Shown here piece after piece: positions 42,411 through 51,977 of a DNA stretch of 64,000 bases (position 1 is its first letter; every line of letters starts with the position of its first letter). The DNA comes from Luteimonas sp. MC1750 (GTDB taxonomy: Bacteria > Pseudomonadota > Gammaproteobacteria > Xanthomonadales > Xanthomonadaceae). The stretch covers positions 930,001 through 994,000 of the forward strand of contig NZ_CP067113.1 of the NCBI RefSeq assembly GCF_016615955.1, read 5' to 3'. The notes beneath the pieces were generated by a model. The model ran no database searches and was not told where the DNA came from. It saw only the letters and a list, made by a program, of their open reading frames with translations. A program made the position numbers and the translations under genes.

Positions 42411-45400
42411 TCAGCGCCCGGCGGGTGCCAGCAGCGCCAGCAGCCCGCGCGCGGCCTGCAGGCGCTCGAGCGGGGTCGGCAGCTCCAGCGCCAGGCGCAG
42501 GGTGTCGGGCCCGTCCATGCGGTACTGCTTCGGCTGGCCCTGCACCAGGCGGATGATGGCCATCGGATCGACCGAGGGCTTCTCGACGAACCTGACCCGC
42601 CCGCCGCCGGTGCCGATGTCGATCTTGGCGATGCCCAGCGCGCTGGCCTGCAGCTTGAGCTCGGCGGTGGCGAACAGCAGCTTGGCCGGCTCGGGCAGCA
42701 GGCCGAAGCGGTCGATCATCTCCACCTGCAGCTCGCGCAGCGCATCGGCATCGCGCGCCGAGCTGACGCGCTTGTAGAGCGTCAGGCGCGTGTGCACGTC
42801 GGGCAGGTAGTCCTCGGGGATGAGGGCCGGGGCGTGCAACTCGACCTCGGCGCCGCGAGCGGCGGTGCCGTCGACGTCGGGCAGCTCGCCGCGCTTGATC
42901 GAACGCACCGCGCGCTCGAGGAGCTCGGTGTACAGGCTGAAGCCGACCTCGGCCATCTGCCCGCTCTGGTCCTCGCCCAGCAGCTCGCCGGCGCCGCGGA
43001 TCTCCAAGTCGTGGGTGGCCAGGGTGAAGCCGGCACCCAGTTCGTCCATCGAGGCGATGACGCCCAGGCGCTTGCGCGCATCGGCGGTGATCGAGCGCTT
43101 GTCCGGGATCACCAGGTAGGCATAGGCGCGGTGGTGCGAGCGGCCGACGCGGCCGCGCAGCTGGTGCAGCTGCGCGAGGCCGAACTTGTCGGCGCGGTTG
43201 ATGATGATGGTGTTGGCGTTGGGGATGTCGATGCCGGATTCGATGATGGTCGAGGCCAGCAGGACGTTGAAGCGCTGCTTCTGGAAGTCGAGCATCACCC
43301 GTTCCAGCTCGCGCTCGGGCATCTGGCCGTGGGCCACGCCGATGCGCGCCTCGGGCACCAGCTCCTGCAGCTCGCGCTGCATGCGGCCGATCGACTCGAC
43401 GTCGTTGTGCAGGAAGAACAGCTGGCCGCCGCGGGCAAGCTCGCGCTCGAAGGCCTCGCGCAGCTGGGCATCGTCCCAGGGCACGACGAAGGTCTGGACC
43501 GCGAGCCGGTTGGCCGGCGGGGTCGCGATCAGCGACAGGTCGCGCAGCCCGGCCATGGCCATGTTGAGCGTGCGCGGGATCGGCGTGGCGGTCAGCGTCA
43601 GCAGGTGGACGTTGGCGCGCAGCGCCTTCAGCGCCTCCTTCTGGCGCACGCCGAAGCGCTGCTCCTCGTCGACGATCACCAGGCCCAGGTCCTTGAAACG
43701 CACGTCCTTCTGCAGCAGCCGGTGGGTGCCGACGATGACGTCGATCGTGCCTTCCGCCACTTTCTCCAGCTCGGCCTTGATCTCCTTGGTCGACTTGAAG
43801 CGCGACAGCACCTCGACCCGGATCGGCCAGTCGGCGAAGCGGTCGCGGAAGTTGGCGTAGTGCTGCTCGGCCAGCAGCGTGGTCGGAACCAGCACCGCGA
43901 CCTGCTTGCCGGCGGCCGCGGTGGCGAAGGCCGCGCGCACCGCGACCTCGGTCTTGCCGAAGCCGACGTCGCCGCAGACCACGCGGTCCATCGGCTGCGA
44001 GGACTGCAGGTCGCGCAGCACGGCCTCGATGGCCGAGTGCTGGTCCGGCGTCTCCTCGAACGGGAAGGTGGCGGCGAAGGGCTCGTACATGCCGCGGTCG
44101 ACGTCGATCGCCAGCCCCGCGCGCGCCTGGCGCCGTGCCTGGATCTCGAGCAGCTCGGCGGCCACGTCGCGTACTTTCTCGGCGGCCTTGCGCCTGGCCT
44201 TGGTCCACTGCTCGCCGCCCAGCGAATGCAGCGGCGCGGTCTCGGGCGACGCGCCGGAATAGCGGTTGATCAGGTGCAGCTGCGCGACCGGCACGTACAG
44301 CCGGTCGCCCTTGGCGTACTCGATCTCGACGTATTCCGACGGCATGCCGCCGGCTTCCAGCGTCACGAGGCCGCGATAGCGGCCGACGCCGTGGTCCTCG
44401 TGCACGATCGGCGAGCCGTCCGACAGCTCGCCGAGGTCGCGGATGATCGCCTCCGGCTCGCGGCCGGCGCGCTTGCGGCGGCGCGGGGCCGCGGCGCGCT
44501 CGGGGAACAGCTGGCGCTCGGTGAGCACCGCGATCGGCCCGGCGTCGGCGACGCCCGGGTCGAGCGCGAAGCCGTCCTCGAGCGGGGCGACCGAGATCGC
44601 GAAGCGCGCGTCGCCGGCGGCGAAGCTGCGGAAGTCGGCCAGCACCTGCGGCTGCAGGGAGGCGGCGTCCAGCACCTCCAGCAGCGCCTCGCGGCGGCCG
44701 GCCGTGTCGGCCGACACCAGCACGCGGCCCGGGTAGCTGGCGAGGAACTCCTTCAGCGGGACCGCGGCGGCGTCGTGGCGCGCGGCCACGGGCAGCGATG
44801 GCGCGGGCTGCTCGCCGAGCGTGGCGGCCTCGTCGCGGCGCGGATGGCCCTCGCCCGCGACCTCGATCCGTGGCACGTCGTTGAAGCGCGCGCGCAGCTC
44901 GTCGGGCGCCAGCCACAGCGCGCCCGGCGCAAGCACCGGATGCTCGACGTCGTGCCGGCGCTGCTCGTGGCGCTGCCCGGCCTGCATCCAGAAGTGGTCG
45001 GCGGCGGCGCCGACGCCGTCGTCGACCAGCGGCAGGGCGCCCTTGCCCAGGTAGTCGAAGAGGGTCGCGGTGGCGGCGCGCTCGAAGAACAGCGGCAGGT
45101 AGTACTCGATGCCGGCGGGCGCCGCGCCGGCCTTGAGGTCCTGGAACAGCGCGCTGCGCCGGGTGTCGATGTCGAACTGCTCGCGCAGCGCGTCGAGCGC
45201 GCGGGTGCGCGAGGTCTCGTCGAGCGGAACTTCGCGGCCGGGCATCAGCTGCAGCGCCGAGACCCGGTCCAGCGAACGCTGGCTCTCCGGATCGAACACC
45301 CGGATGGTGTCGATCTCGTCGTCGAGGAGCTCGATGCGGAAGGGCGCGGCCTCGCCCATGGGATAGACGTCGAGCAGGGCGCCGCGCACGGCGAAATCAC

Positions 45401-45923
45401 CCGGGTCGTACACCTGCGGCACGTTGCGGTAGCCGGCGGCCTGCAGGCGGCGCTTCTCGGCGTCGAGGTCCAGGCGCTGTCCGACGCGCAGGTCGAAGCT
45501 GTTGCCGACCACGTAGGACAGGGGCGGCAGGCGCTGCATCAGCGTCTGCACCGGCACCACCAGGATCCCGCGGGTCATCGTCGGCAGGCGGCGCAGCGTG
45601 GCCAGGCGCTGGGAGACGATCTCCGGATGGGGACTGAAGCGGTCGTAGGGCAGGGTCTCCCAGTCCGGGAACGCCAGCACCGGCAGGCCGCGCTCGTCGC
45701 CGACCAGGGTGTGCAGGTCGGCTTCGAGCTGGGTGGCGGCGTGGTTGTCGCGGGCGACGGCCAGCAGCACGCCGTCATGGGCACGCGCGGCCGCGGCCAC
45801 GAACCAGGCCAGTGCCGAGCGCGAGGCCGGGGCGCGCCACCAGGCGCGCGGGCGTCCGGGGCCGGGAAGCGGGGGAATGGAGGCCGGGGCGGAAGAGGGG
45901 CGAAGCGGGGTCTGGTCGGTCAT
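42411..45923 (-). CDS. mfd: Transcription-repair coupling factor Mfd
   Basis: 1170 residues from the ATG at 45923. A GTG two codons upstream is also possible. The UvrB-homologous N-terminal region includes FPDWETLPYDRFSPHPEIVSQRL. The RNA-polymerase-interaction domain starts near GSPIVHEDHGVGRYRG. The translocase motor has GDVGFGKTEVAVRAAF, the DEEQ box, LTATPIPRTLNMA and IIESGIDIPNANTII, and the C-terminal autoinhibitory domain follows. Mfd displaces stalled RNA polymerase and recruits UvrA. The length is normal for the family. Confidence 0.97.
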   Translation of the reverse strand: MTDQTPLRPSSAPASIPPLPGPGRPRAWWRAPASRSALAWFVAAAARAHDGVLLAVARDNHAATQLEADLHTLVGDERGLPVLAFPDWETLPYDRFSPHPEIVSQRLATLRRLPTMTRGILVVPVQTLMQRLPPLSYVVGNSFDLRVGQRLDLDAEKRRLQAAGYRNVPQVYDPGDFAVRGALLDVYPMGEAAPFRIELLDDEIDTIRVFDPESQRSLDRVSALQLMPGREVPLDETSRTRALDALREQFDIDTRRSALFQDLKAGAAPAGIEYYLPLFFERAATATLFDYLGKGALPLVDDGVGAAADHFWMQAGQRHEQRRHDVEHPVLAPGALWLAPDELRARFNDVPRIEVAGEGHPRRDEAATLGEQPAPSLPVAARHDAAAVPLKEFLASYPGRVLVSADTAGRREALLEVLDAASLQPQVLADFRSFAAGDARFAISVAPLEDGFALDPGVADAGPIAVLTERQLFPERAAAPRRRKRAGREPEAIIRDLGELSDGSPIVHEDHGVGRYRGLVTLEAGGMPSEYVEIEYAKGDRLYVPVAQLHLINRYSGASPETAPLHSLGGEQWTKARRKAAEKVRDVAAELLEIQARRQARAGLAIDVDRGMYEPFAATFPFEETPDQHSAIEAVLRDLQSSQPMDRVVCGDVGFGKTEVAVRAAFATAAAGKQVAVLVPTTLLAEQHYANFRDRFADWPIRVEVLSRFKSTKEIKAELEKVAEGTIDVIVGTHRLLQKDVRFKDLGLVIVDEEQRFGVRQKEALKALRANVHLLTLTATPIPRTLNMAMAGLRDLSLIATPPANRLAVQTFVVPWDDAQLREAFERELARGGQLFFLHNDVESIGRMQRELQELVPEARIGVAHGQMPERELERVMLDFQKQRFNVLLASTIIESGIDIPNANTIIINRADKFGLAQLHQLRGRVGRSHHRAYAYLVIPDKRSITADARKRLGVIASMDELGAGFTLATHDLEIRGAGELLGEDQSGQMAEVGFSLYTELLERAVRSIKRGELPDVDGTAARGAEVELHAPALIPEDYLPDVHTRLTLYKRVSSARDADALRELQVEMIDRFGLLPEPAKLLFATAELKLQASALGIAKIDIGTGGGRVRFVEKPSVDPMAIIRLVQGQPKQYRMDGPDTLRLALELPTPLERLQAARGLLALLAPAGR

Positions 45924-46010
45924 CGGCACGCAAATAGGGGCAGCGCAGGATGCGTTCGACGCAGCCTGCGCGGGACCGCACAGTCTAACGGGCGGGGCGG
46001 TGAAGCCGGC

Positions 46011-46604
46011 CTAGGGCGAGGCGGAGGGGCCTTCGTCGCCGATGCCGGCCGACGGGGTGGCCTGCCCGAGCGGCAGGCGGATGCGCACGAAGCCGGGATC
46101 CGCGCCTTCGTCGCTCTGGCTGAAGCCCATCGACTGCGCCAGGTCGAGCAGGGGTCCATTCGCCTCGGGCACGTCGCCGGTCAGCGCATCCAGGCGCTTG
46201 CCGCGCGCCCAGCGCGCCAGGCGGCGCATCAGGTGCCGGCCCAGGCCCATGCCCTCGACGTTGCGGCCGACCAGGATGGTGAAGGTGGCTTCGCGCGTTC
46301 CGGACAGGATGGCCGCACGCGCGAGACCCAGGATCATCGCGTCACCCGGCGCCAGCTGCTGCTCGGTGACGACGAGGGTGAACTCGCTGCGGGTATCGGG
46401 CTGGGACAGCTGGCGCGAGCGTTCGACGCCGATCTCCGGGGCCCCGGACAGCAGGTGCCCGCGGATGTCGCCCGGCTCGAGCAGTTCGAAGCTGGCGCGC
46501 AGGACGGGGGCGTCCTCGGGGCGGATGGGGCGGATCAGCACATCGTGGCCGTTGCGGAGACGGAGCTCCTCGTGCCACGGCGGAAGGCGGTTTCTGGCGA
46601 CCAT
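46011..46604 (-). CDS. GNAT-family N-acetyltransferase
   Basis: 197 residues from the ATG at 46604. Earlier starts would add a Cys-rich tail. NGHDVLIRPIRPEDAPVLRASFELL is the N-terminus of the PatZ-like GNAT group, with ILVGRNVEGMGLGRHLMRRLARWARGKRLD as the acetyl-CoA motif. The acyl-CoA-synthetase domain of PatZ is absent, so it is the stand-alone form. It may acetylate proteins or small amines. It lies 55 nt after rlmJ on the same strand, and the two may be co-transcribed. Confidence 0.85.
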   Translation of the reverse strand: MVARNRLPPWHEELRLRNGHDVLIRPIRPEDAPVLRASFELLEPGDIRGHLLSGAPEIGVERSRQLSQPDTRSEFTLVVTEQQLAPGDAMILGLARAAILSGTREATFTILVGRNVEGMGLGRHLMRRLARWARGKRLDALTGDVPEANGPLLDLAQSMGFSQSDEGADPGFVRIRLPLGQATPSAGIGDEGPSASP

Positions 46605-46659
46605 GTGGGCGATGCTGGCACGACGCGGGTGAAGCCCGCCTCCACACCCGGCGTCACGC

Positions 46660-47517
46660 TCAGGCCGGTTTGCGCAGCCAGTGCACGCGCGCATCGCCGC
46701 CGCGCTCGCCCAGTGCGCGGGCCAGCGACTTCAGCGCCGGCGCCAGCGCCACGTCGAGCTGCCAGGGCGGATTGACGATGAGCATGCCGCTGCCGTTCAT
46801 GCGCAGCGGCGAGTCGTCGGGTCGCACCATGAGCTCGGCGAGCAGCACCGACTTGCCCGGCAGGTCCGCCGCGCGCCGCTGGAACGGCATCAGCGTGCGC
46901 CGCAGCTTGATCGGGTACCAGAGCGCGAACACCCCCTGCGGGAAGCGGCGCAATCCTTCGCGGATCGCACCCAGGGCATCGTCGAATTCCGCCAGCTGGG
47001 TTTCATAGGGGGGATCGATCAGCACCAGTCCACGGCCGATCCGCGTCTCGCCGTCGCGCGGCGGCAGGGTGGCGCGCACGGCGGCGTAGCCGTCGCCCTC
47101 GTGCACGCGCACGCGGCGGTCGCCGGCGAGGTGGCTGGCCAGGGCCTTCGCTTCTTCCGGCTGGGTCTCGCAGCAGACGATGCGGTCGGCCTCGCGCAGC
47201 GCATGCGCCAGCAGCCATGGCGAGCCCGGGTAGGCGTCGGCGCCATGCGCCTTGCGGCAGGCGGCGACCGCGTCCAGGTAGCGGCGCAGCAGCGGATCGC
47301 GCGGCGTCTCGGCGATCAGCCGGGCGATCCCGTCGTCGGCCTCGCCGGTCGCCTGCGCGCTGGCACCCGACAGCCGGTAGAGCCCGCGGCCGGCATGGGT
47401 GTCGAGCGCGAACAGCGGTGCGGGCTTGGCCACCAGCGCATCGCACAGGGCGAGCACGACGACGTGCTTGAGGACGTCGGCGTGGTTGCCGGCATGGAAC
47501 GCGTGGCGGTAGTTCAT
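46660..47517 (-). CDS. rlmJ: 23S rRNA adenine(2030)-N6-methyltransferase
   Basis: 285 residues from the ATG at 47517. The family N-terminus MNYRHAFHAGNHADVLKHVVV is exact, the SAM-binding segment is FALDTHAGRGLYRL and the catalytic motif is VLIDPPYE. RlmJ methylates A2030 of 23S rRNA. Length matches the family (about 280). Divergent from creB with 53 nt between, so the two promoters overlap. Confidence 0.96.
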   Translation of the reverse strand: MNYRHAFHAGNHADVLKHVVVLALCDALVAKPAPLFALDTHAGRGLYRLSGASAQATGEADDGIARLIAETPRDPLLRRYLDAVAACRKAHGADAYPGSPWLLAHALREADRIVCCETQPEEAKALASHLAGDRRVRVHEGDGYAAVRATLPPRDGETRIGRGLVLIDPPYETQLAEFDDALGAIREGLRRFPQGVFALWYPIKLRRTLMPFQRRAADLPGKSVLLAELMVRPDDSPLRMNGSGMLIVNPPWQLDVALAPALKSLARALGERGGDARVHWLRKPA

Positions 47518-47570
47518 CGCTGCAGGATACCGGGCCGCTGGCCGCCGCGGCGCCCGGTATGCTGCGCGCC

Positions 47571-48272
47571 ATGTCCGTCGACGCCGCGCCCGCGCCATCC
47601 ACCGTGCTCCTGGTCGAGGACGATCCGGCGATCGCCGACACCGTGGCCTACGCGCTGCGCGCCGAGGGCTTCACCGTCGAGCACCGGATGCTCGGCCGCG
47701 GCGTGGCCGAGCGCGTGCGTGCAGGCGGCATCGACCTGGTGCTGCTCGACGTCAGCCTGCCGGATATCGGCGGCTTCGAGGTCTGCCGCCAGCTGCGTGC
47801 CTTCAGCGCGCTGCCGCTGGTGTTCCTGACCGCGCGCAGCGACGAGGTGGACCGCGTGCTGGGCCTGGAGCTGGGCGCCGACGACTACGTGGCCAAGCCG
47901 TTCTCCCCGCGCGAGCTGGTGGCGCGGGTCCGCGCACGGCTGCGCCGGCACCACGCCGCGGGTGCCGGTGGGCCGCAGCGCGCGGGGCGCTTCGAGCACG
48001 ATCCCGAGGCGCGCCGGATCCGCTTCGACGGCCATGCCCTCGACCTCACCCGGCACGAGTACGCGCTGCTGGCCGAACTGCTGCGCCGCCCCGGCGCGAT
48101 CCTGGCCCGCGCGCAGCTGCTCGACCGCGCCTGGCCCGACGCGCCCGAAAGCGGCGAGCGGACCGTCGACACCCACGTCAAGACGCTGCGCGCCAAGCTG
48201 CGCGAGCGCGACGCCGGCGCCGACCCGATCCGCACCCACCGCGGCATCGGCTATTCGATCGACGCGGGCTGA
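47571..48272 (+). CDS. creB: Two-component response regulator CreB
   Basis: 233 residues from the ATG at 47571. An ATG at 47559 would add four residues, and neither has a clear ribosome site. Receiver: TVLLVEDDPAIADTVAYALRAEGF, phospho-acceptor in LVLLDVSLPDIGG, LGADDYVAKPFSPRELVARVRARL. The OmpR-type winged helix ends HRGIGYSID. CreB with CreC and CreD downstream forms the carbon-source-responsive Cre system known from E. coli and linked in Aeromonas, Pseudomonas and Stenotrophomonas to beta-lactamase expression. creC starts 2 nt after its stop. Confidence 0.92.
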   Translation: MSVDAAPAPSTVLLVEDDPAIADTVAYALRAEGFTVEHRMLGRGVAERVRAGGIDLVLLDVSLPDIGGFEVCRQLRAFSALPLVFLTARSDEVDRVLGLELGADDYVAKPFSPRELVARVRARLRRHHAAGAGGPQRAGRFEHDPEARRIRFDGHALDLTRHEYALLAELLRRPGAILARAQLLDRAWPDAPESGERTVDTHVKTLRAKLRERDAGADPIRTHRGIGYSIDAG

Positions 48273-48274
48273 GC

Positions 48275-49702
48275 ATGCGCATCGGCCTGCGCATCCTGCT
48301 CGGCTACTTCGTGATCGTGGCGCTGGCCGCGCTGCTGCTGGGCCAGGTGTTCCTGCGCGAGGTCAAGCCGGGGGTGCGCCAGGCGATGGAGGACACGCTG
48401 GTGGATACCGCCAACGTGCTGGCCGAGCTGGCCACCGACGACTTCCTCGCGGGCCGGATCAACGAGGGCGCCTTCGCCAGCCGCGTGCGCGCGCTGGCCG
48501 GACGCGACATCGGTGCCGGCATCTGGGGCTTCGAGAAGCGCGAGTCGAGCTACCGCATCACCATCGCCGACGCGCGCGGCATCGTGGTCTTCGACTCCGC
48601 CGGACGCGAACTGGGCGCCGACCATTCGCGCTGGAACGACGTCCACCTGACCCTGCGCGGACGCTACGGCGCGCGTTCCACGCGCAGCGACCCGGACGAC
48701 GACGCCAGCTCGGTCATGCACGTGGCGGCGCCGATCCGCGACGGCGCACGCATCGTCGGCGCGCTGACCGTGTCCAAGCCCAACCGCGCGATGGCGCCGT
48801 TCATCGCGCGCAGCGAGGGCGTGATCCTGCGCTGGGGCCTGGTGCTGCTCGGCACCGCGCTGCTGGTGGGGCTGTCGGCCGCGTGGTGGCTGTCGCGCCA
48901 GCTCGGCGCGCTGCGCCGCTACGCCGACGCGGTGACCGCCGGCGAACGCGCGTCGCCGCCCGACGCCGCCGGCGAGTTCGGCGACCTGGGCCGGGCACTG
49001 GAAACCATGCGCGAACGCCTCGAGGATCGGCGCTACGTCGAACGCTACGTGCACACGCTGACCCATGAGCTGAAGTCGCCGCTGGCGGCGATCCGCGGCT
49101 CGGCCGAGCTGCTCGAATCGCCGCTGCCCGAGGCCGACCGCCGACGTTTCGCCAGCCACATCGGCACGCAGAGCGAACGCATGGCGGGGATGATCGACAA
49201 GCTGCTGGCGCTGGCGGCGGTCGAGCACCGCCAGCGGCTGGAGCACGCCGCGCCGGTGGATCTCGCCGCGGTGGCGCGCGAGGTCGCGGACGCGGTGATG
49301 CCGCGACTGCGCGCCGCGGGCGTCGACCTGGCGCTGGACGCGGACGAACCGCTGCCCAGCCCTGATGGTGACGCCTTCCTGCTGCGCCAGGCGCTGGAGA
49401 ACCTGGTGGACAACGCGATCGCCTTCTCGCCGCGCGGCGGCACCGTCGCGGTGGCGCTGCGGGTCGACGCCGCGGGCGTGCGCATCGAGGTGGCCGACGA
49501 CGGCCCCGGGGTCCCGGACTTCGCGCTCGAGCAGGTCTTCGCCCGCTTCTACTCGCTGCCGCGCCCGGGCGAGGGCGGCCGCAGCAGCGGCATCGGCCTG
49601 ACCTTCGTCGCCGAGGTGGCCCAGCTGCACGGGGGCCACGCGGCGCTGCACAACCGCGCGGGCGGTGGCGCGCTCGCCTCGCTGGTGCTGCCCGTCGGCT
49701 GA
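48275..49702 (+). CDS. creC: Sensor histidine kinase CreC
   Basis: 475 residues. N-terminal helix (about 5-25), a periplasmic sensor region (about 30-180), a second helix (about 185-210), a HAMP-like linker, HisKA with VHTLTHELKSPLAAI, and HATPase with ENLVDNAIAFS, ADDGPGVP and SSGIGLTFVAEVAQLHGG. The gene is 2 nt after creB. CreC activates CreB in response to metabolic state. The direct signal is not known. Confidence 0.94.
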   Translation: MRIGLRILLGYFVIVALAALLLGQVFLREVKPGVRQAMEDTLVDTANVLAELATDDFLAGRINEGAFASRVRALAGRDIGAGIWGFEKRESSYRITIADARGIVVFDSAGRELGADHSRWNDVHLTLRGRYGARSTRSDPDDDASSVMHVAAPIRDGARIVGALTVSKPNRAMAPFIARSEGVILRWGLVLLGTALLVGLSAAWWLSRQLGALRRYADAVTAGERASPPDAAGEFGDLGRALETMRERLEDRRYVERYVHTLTHELKSPLAAIRGSAELLESPLPEADRRRFASHIGTQSERMAGMIDKLLALAAVEHRQRLEHAAPVDLAAVAREVADAVMPRLRAAGVDLALDADEPLPSPDGDAFLLRQALENLVDNAIAFSPRGGTVAVALRVDAAGVRIEVADDGPGVPDFALEQVFARFYSLPRPGEGGRSSGIGLTFVAEVAQLHGGHAALHNRAGGGALASLVLPVG

Positions 49703-49711
49703 TCGCGGCGC

Positions 49712-49727
49712 TTCACCCCCGCCTCAC
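49712..49727 (+). promoter_or_regulatory. Candidate cre-tag (CreB site) before creD
   Basis: TTCAC-CCCCGC-CTCAC matches the cre-tag consensus TTCAC-N6-TTCAC at 9 of 10 bases. It lies between creC and creD, the expected place for CreB control of creD, 65 nt before the creD start. Confidence 0.65.
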
Positions 49728-49792
49728 CGTCGCGCCGCGCTGCGCACATCCCGCAGCGGCAGCCTGTGCCCGGTTTCCAACGGGAGTGGGAC

Positions 49793-51124
49793 ATGCGCTT
49801 GTGGGTGAAGATCCTGATGGTGGCGGCGATGACGGTTGCGATCCTGGTGCCGCTGTCGATGGTGCGCGGCGTGGTCCAGGAGCGGCAGGCGCGGCGCGCG
49901 GAGGCGGTGACCGGCATCGCGGCCAGCCACGGCGGCCGCCAGGTGCTGTCCGGTCCGGTGCTGGTGGTCCCCTACAGCGAGGAGGTGCGCGAGCAGGTCG
50001 CCGATCCGGCCGGGGTCATGCGCACGACGCTGCGCCGGCGCACGCGGCACTGGACCTTCTTCCCGGAAGCCCTGGTCGTGGACGGTGCGCTGGCGCCGGA
50101 GGTCCGCCGGCGCGGGCTGCACGAGGTCCGGGTGTACCAGTGGCAGGGCACGCTGCAGGCACGCTTCGACGCCAGCATCCCCGACGACGCGCCCGAGGGC
50201 AGCGACCGCCGCATCGGCGAGCCCTGGCTGGCCTTCGGGATCGCCGACGTGCGTGGCCTGCGCGACCTGCCGCGGCTGCAGGTCGACGGGCGCCCGCTCG
50301 CCCTGGTCGAGGGCATCGGCCACGAGGACGGGCCCGGCGTGCATGCGCGGCTGGACACGCCGGTGCCCGGTGCGCGCCTCGCCTTCGGCAGCCGGCTCGA
50401 GCTCGAGGTGCGCGGCACCGAATCGTTCGCGATGCTGCCGCTGGCGCGCGACAACGACCTGCGGCTGCGCTCGAGCTGGCGGCACCCGCGCTTCGAGGGA
50501 CTGTCGCCGGTGCACGACATCGGCCAGGCGGGCTTCGAGGCGCGCTGGAAGCTGGCCTCGCTCGCCACCGAAGCCCAGGCCCGCTACCGCCGCCATGCGT
50601 CGCTGGCGCACACCGCCGGCACCGGCGATCCGGACGCCGCCGGCGTGACCCTGGTCGATCCGGTGAACGCCTACCTGCAGGCGGAGCGCGCCACCAAGTA
50701 CGGCCTGCTGTTCGTGCTGCTGACCTTCATCGCCTTCTTCATGTTCGAACTGATCCGGCAGCAGCCGATCCACCCGATCCAGTACGCCCTGGTCGGACTC
50801 GCGATCGCGGTGTTCTTCCTGCTGCTGGTCAGCCTGGGCGAACACATCGCCTTCGGCCTGGCCTACCTGGCGGCGGCGGTGGCCTGCATCGGCCTGATCG
50901 GGTTCTACCTGTCGGCGGTGCTGGGCGGCGCGGCGCGCGGCGCCGGTTTCGCCGCGATGCTGGCGACCCTGTACGCCGCGCTCTACGGCCTGCTGGTGTC
51001 CGAGGACAACGCCCTGGTGCTGGGCGCGGGGCTGCTGTTCGTGGTCCTGGCCGCGATCATGGTGGTGACCCGCAGGATCGACTGGTACCGCGTCGGCGCG
51101 GGCATGCCGGCGACGGCGCGCTGA
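49793..51124 (+). CDS. creD: Inner-membrane protein CreD
   Basis: 443 residues from the ATG at 49793 with GGGAG 8 nt upstream. One N-terminal helix, a large periplasmic part with VPYSEEV and GTESFAMLPLARDND, then several C-terminal helices starting at KYGLLFVLLTFIAFFMFEL, ending in a short tail. This is the CreD/CbrD-type envelope integrity protein, strongly induced by CreBC in other bacteria. It has a likely CreB site immediately upstream. Activity unknown. Confidence 0.92.
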   Translation: MRLWVKILMVAAMTVAILVPLSMVRGVVQERQARRAEAVTGIAASHGGRQVLSGPVLVVPYSEEVREQVADPAGVMRTTLRRRTRHWTFFPEALVVDGALAPEVRRRGLHEVRVYQWQGTLQARFDASIPDDAPEGSDRRIGEPWLAFGIADVRGLRDLPRLQVDGRPLALVEGIGHEDGPGVHARLDTPVPGARLAFGSRLELEVRGTESFAMLPLARDNDLRLRSSWRHPRFEGLSPVHDIGQAGFEARWKLASLATEAQARYRRHASLAHTAGTGDPDAAGVTLVDPVNAYLQAERATKYGLLFVLLTFIAFFMFELIRQQPIHPIQYALVGLAIAVFFLLLVSLGEHIAFGLAYLAAAVACIGLIGFYLSAVLGGAARGAGFAAMLATLYAALYGLLVSEDNALVLGAGLLFVVLAAIMVVTRRIDWYRVGAGMPATAR

Positions 51125-51136
51125 GCCGTGGCGTGC

Positions 51137-51883
51137 TCAGTTGCCGACGGTCGTCGCCCGGCGCATGAACAGCAGCAGGAAGTGGAAGAATTCGGCGCGC
51201 GGTGCCAGCGCGTGTCCGACCACCTCCCAGCCCTCCTTCTTCGCCTCGCGCGCGTAGGCCGCCGCACCCGTGGCGGGCGTGATCCGGCGCTCGGTGGTCT
51301 GGTAGAAGTCCGCCCGTCGCGCCATCTGCTGCTCGAAGCTGGGCGTGGCGAAGCGCGGGTCGGCGTTCATCTGCTCGGGATCGGTGATGAAGTTCAGCGC
51401 CAGCACCACGTGCGGCGCCTCCGGGTCGAAGTAGCGGAAGACCGCGGGCATCGCGTCGAAGTGCTCGCAGTAGTCGTAGTAGACGCCGCCGAGGTTGTTG
51501 TCGAGCACGATCAGGTCGTAGACGCCGAGCCGCGGATCGCCCTCGTTGAGCATGCGGAAGCTGTCGCCGTGGATCGCGGTGACGTTGGGCGCGAGCTTGC
51601 CGGCGAGCTTGGCGTAGTCCTGGTCGATGTCGCACAGGTGCGCGGTCCCGGCCCGGTCGACGTAGCTGTGCGACATGTTGATGCCCGAGCCCGAGAACGG
51701 ATCGAGGATGCGCGGCCGGTGCAGCGGGAAGCCGTGCGCGGCGCAGTGCCAGAACACGGTGTCCATGTGGAACTGGACCCGCGGGTAGTTGCGCATCGGC
51801 GGCAGCATGGTCTGGAGGGTGTTGATGCCGGCGATCGCGGCGCGCCGGGTCCAGAAGTGGAAGTCCTTCGAACTCAGTCCCAT
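51137..51883 (-). CDS. SAM-dependent methyltransferase-like protein
   Basis: 248 residues from the ATG at 51883. The class I SAM-binding motif is ILDPFSGSGINM, then AHLCDIDQDYAKLA, and a motif IV-like VYDLIVLDNNLGGVYYDY. The N-terminal half has GINTLQTMLPPMRNYPRVQFHMDTVFWHC, which is not a nucleic-acid signature that I recognise. The target is unknown. It is the last gene of a leftward set with PAP2, glycosyltransferase and porin, 94 nt after the PAP2 stop, and converges with creD. Confidence 0.72.
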   Translation of the reverse strand: MGLSSKDFHFWTRRAAIAGINTLQTMLPPMRNYPRVQFHMDTVFWHCAAHGFPLHRPRILDPFSGSGINMSHSYVDRAGTAHLCDIDQDYAKLAGKLAPNVTAIHGDSFRMLNEGDPRLGVYDLIVLDNNLGGVYYDYCEHFDAMPAVFRYFDPEAPHVVLALNFITDPEQMNADPRFATPSFEQQMARRADFYQTTERRITPATGAAAYAREAKKEGWEVVGHALAPRAEFFHFLLLFMRRATTVGN

Positions 51884-51977
51884 GGGGCTCCCCTGCGGTG
51901 GGCTGCGGCCGATGGGCATCGGCTGCTACCCGGTTCTACGCGGCGGGGCGCCGGGACCGGCCAGCGCGCCGCGGAGC

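Noticed and set aside
39358..44916. An 1852-codon open frame on the - strand across the SRPBCC gene region and mfd
   Set aside because: It is a shifted-frame shadow of mfd and its neighbours, Arg/Pro/Ala-rich with no recognisable domain.
42792..46775. A 1327-codon open frame on the + strand opposite mfd
   Set aside because: Antisense shadow of mfd with no protein-like features. Mfd motifs are complete on the other strand.
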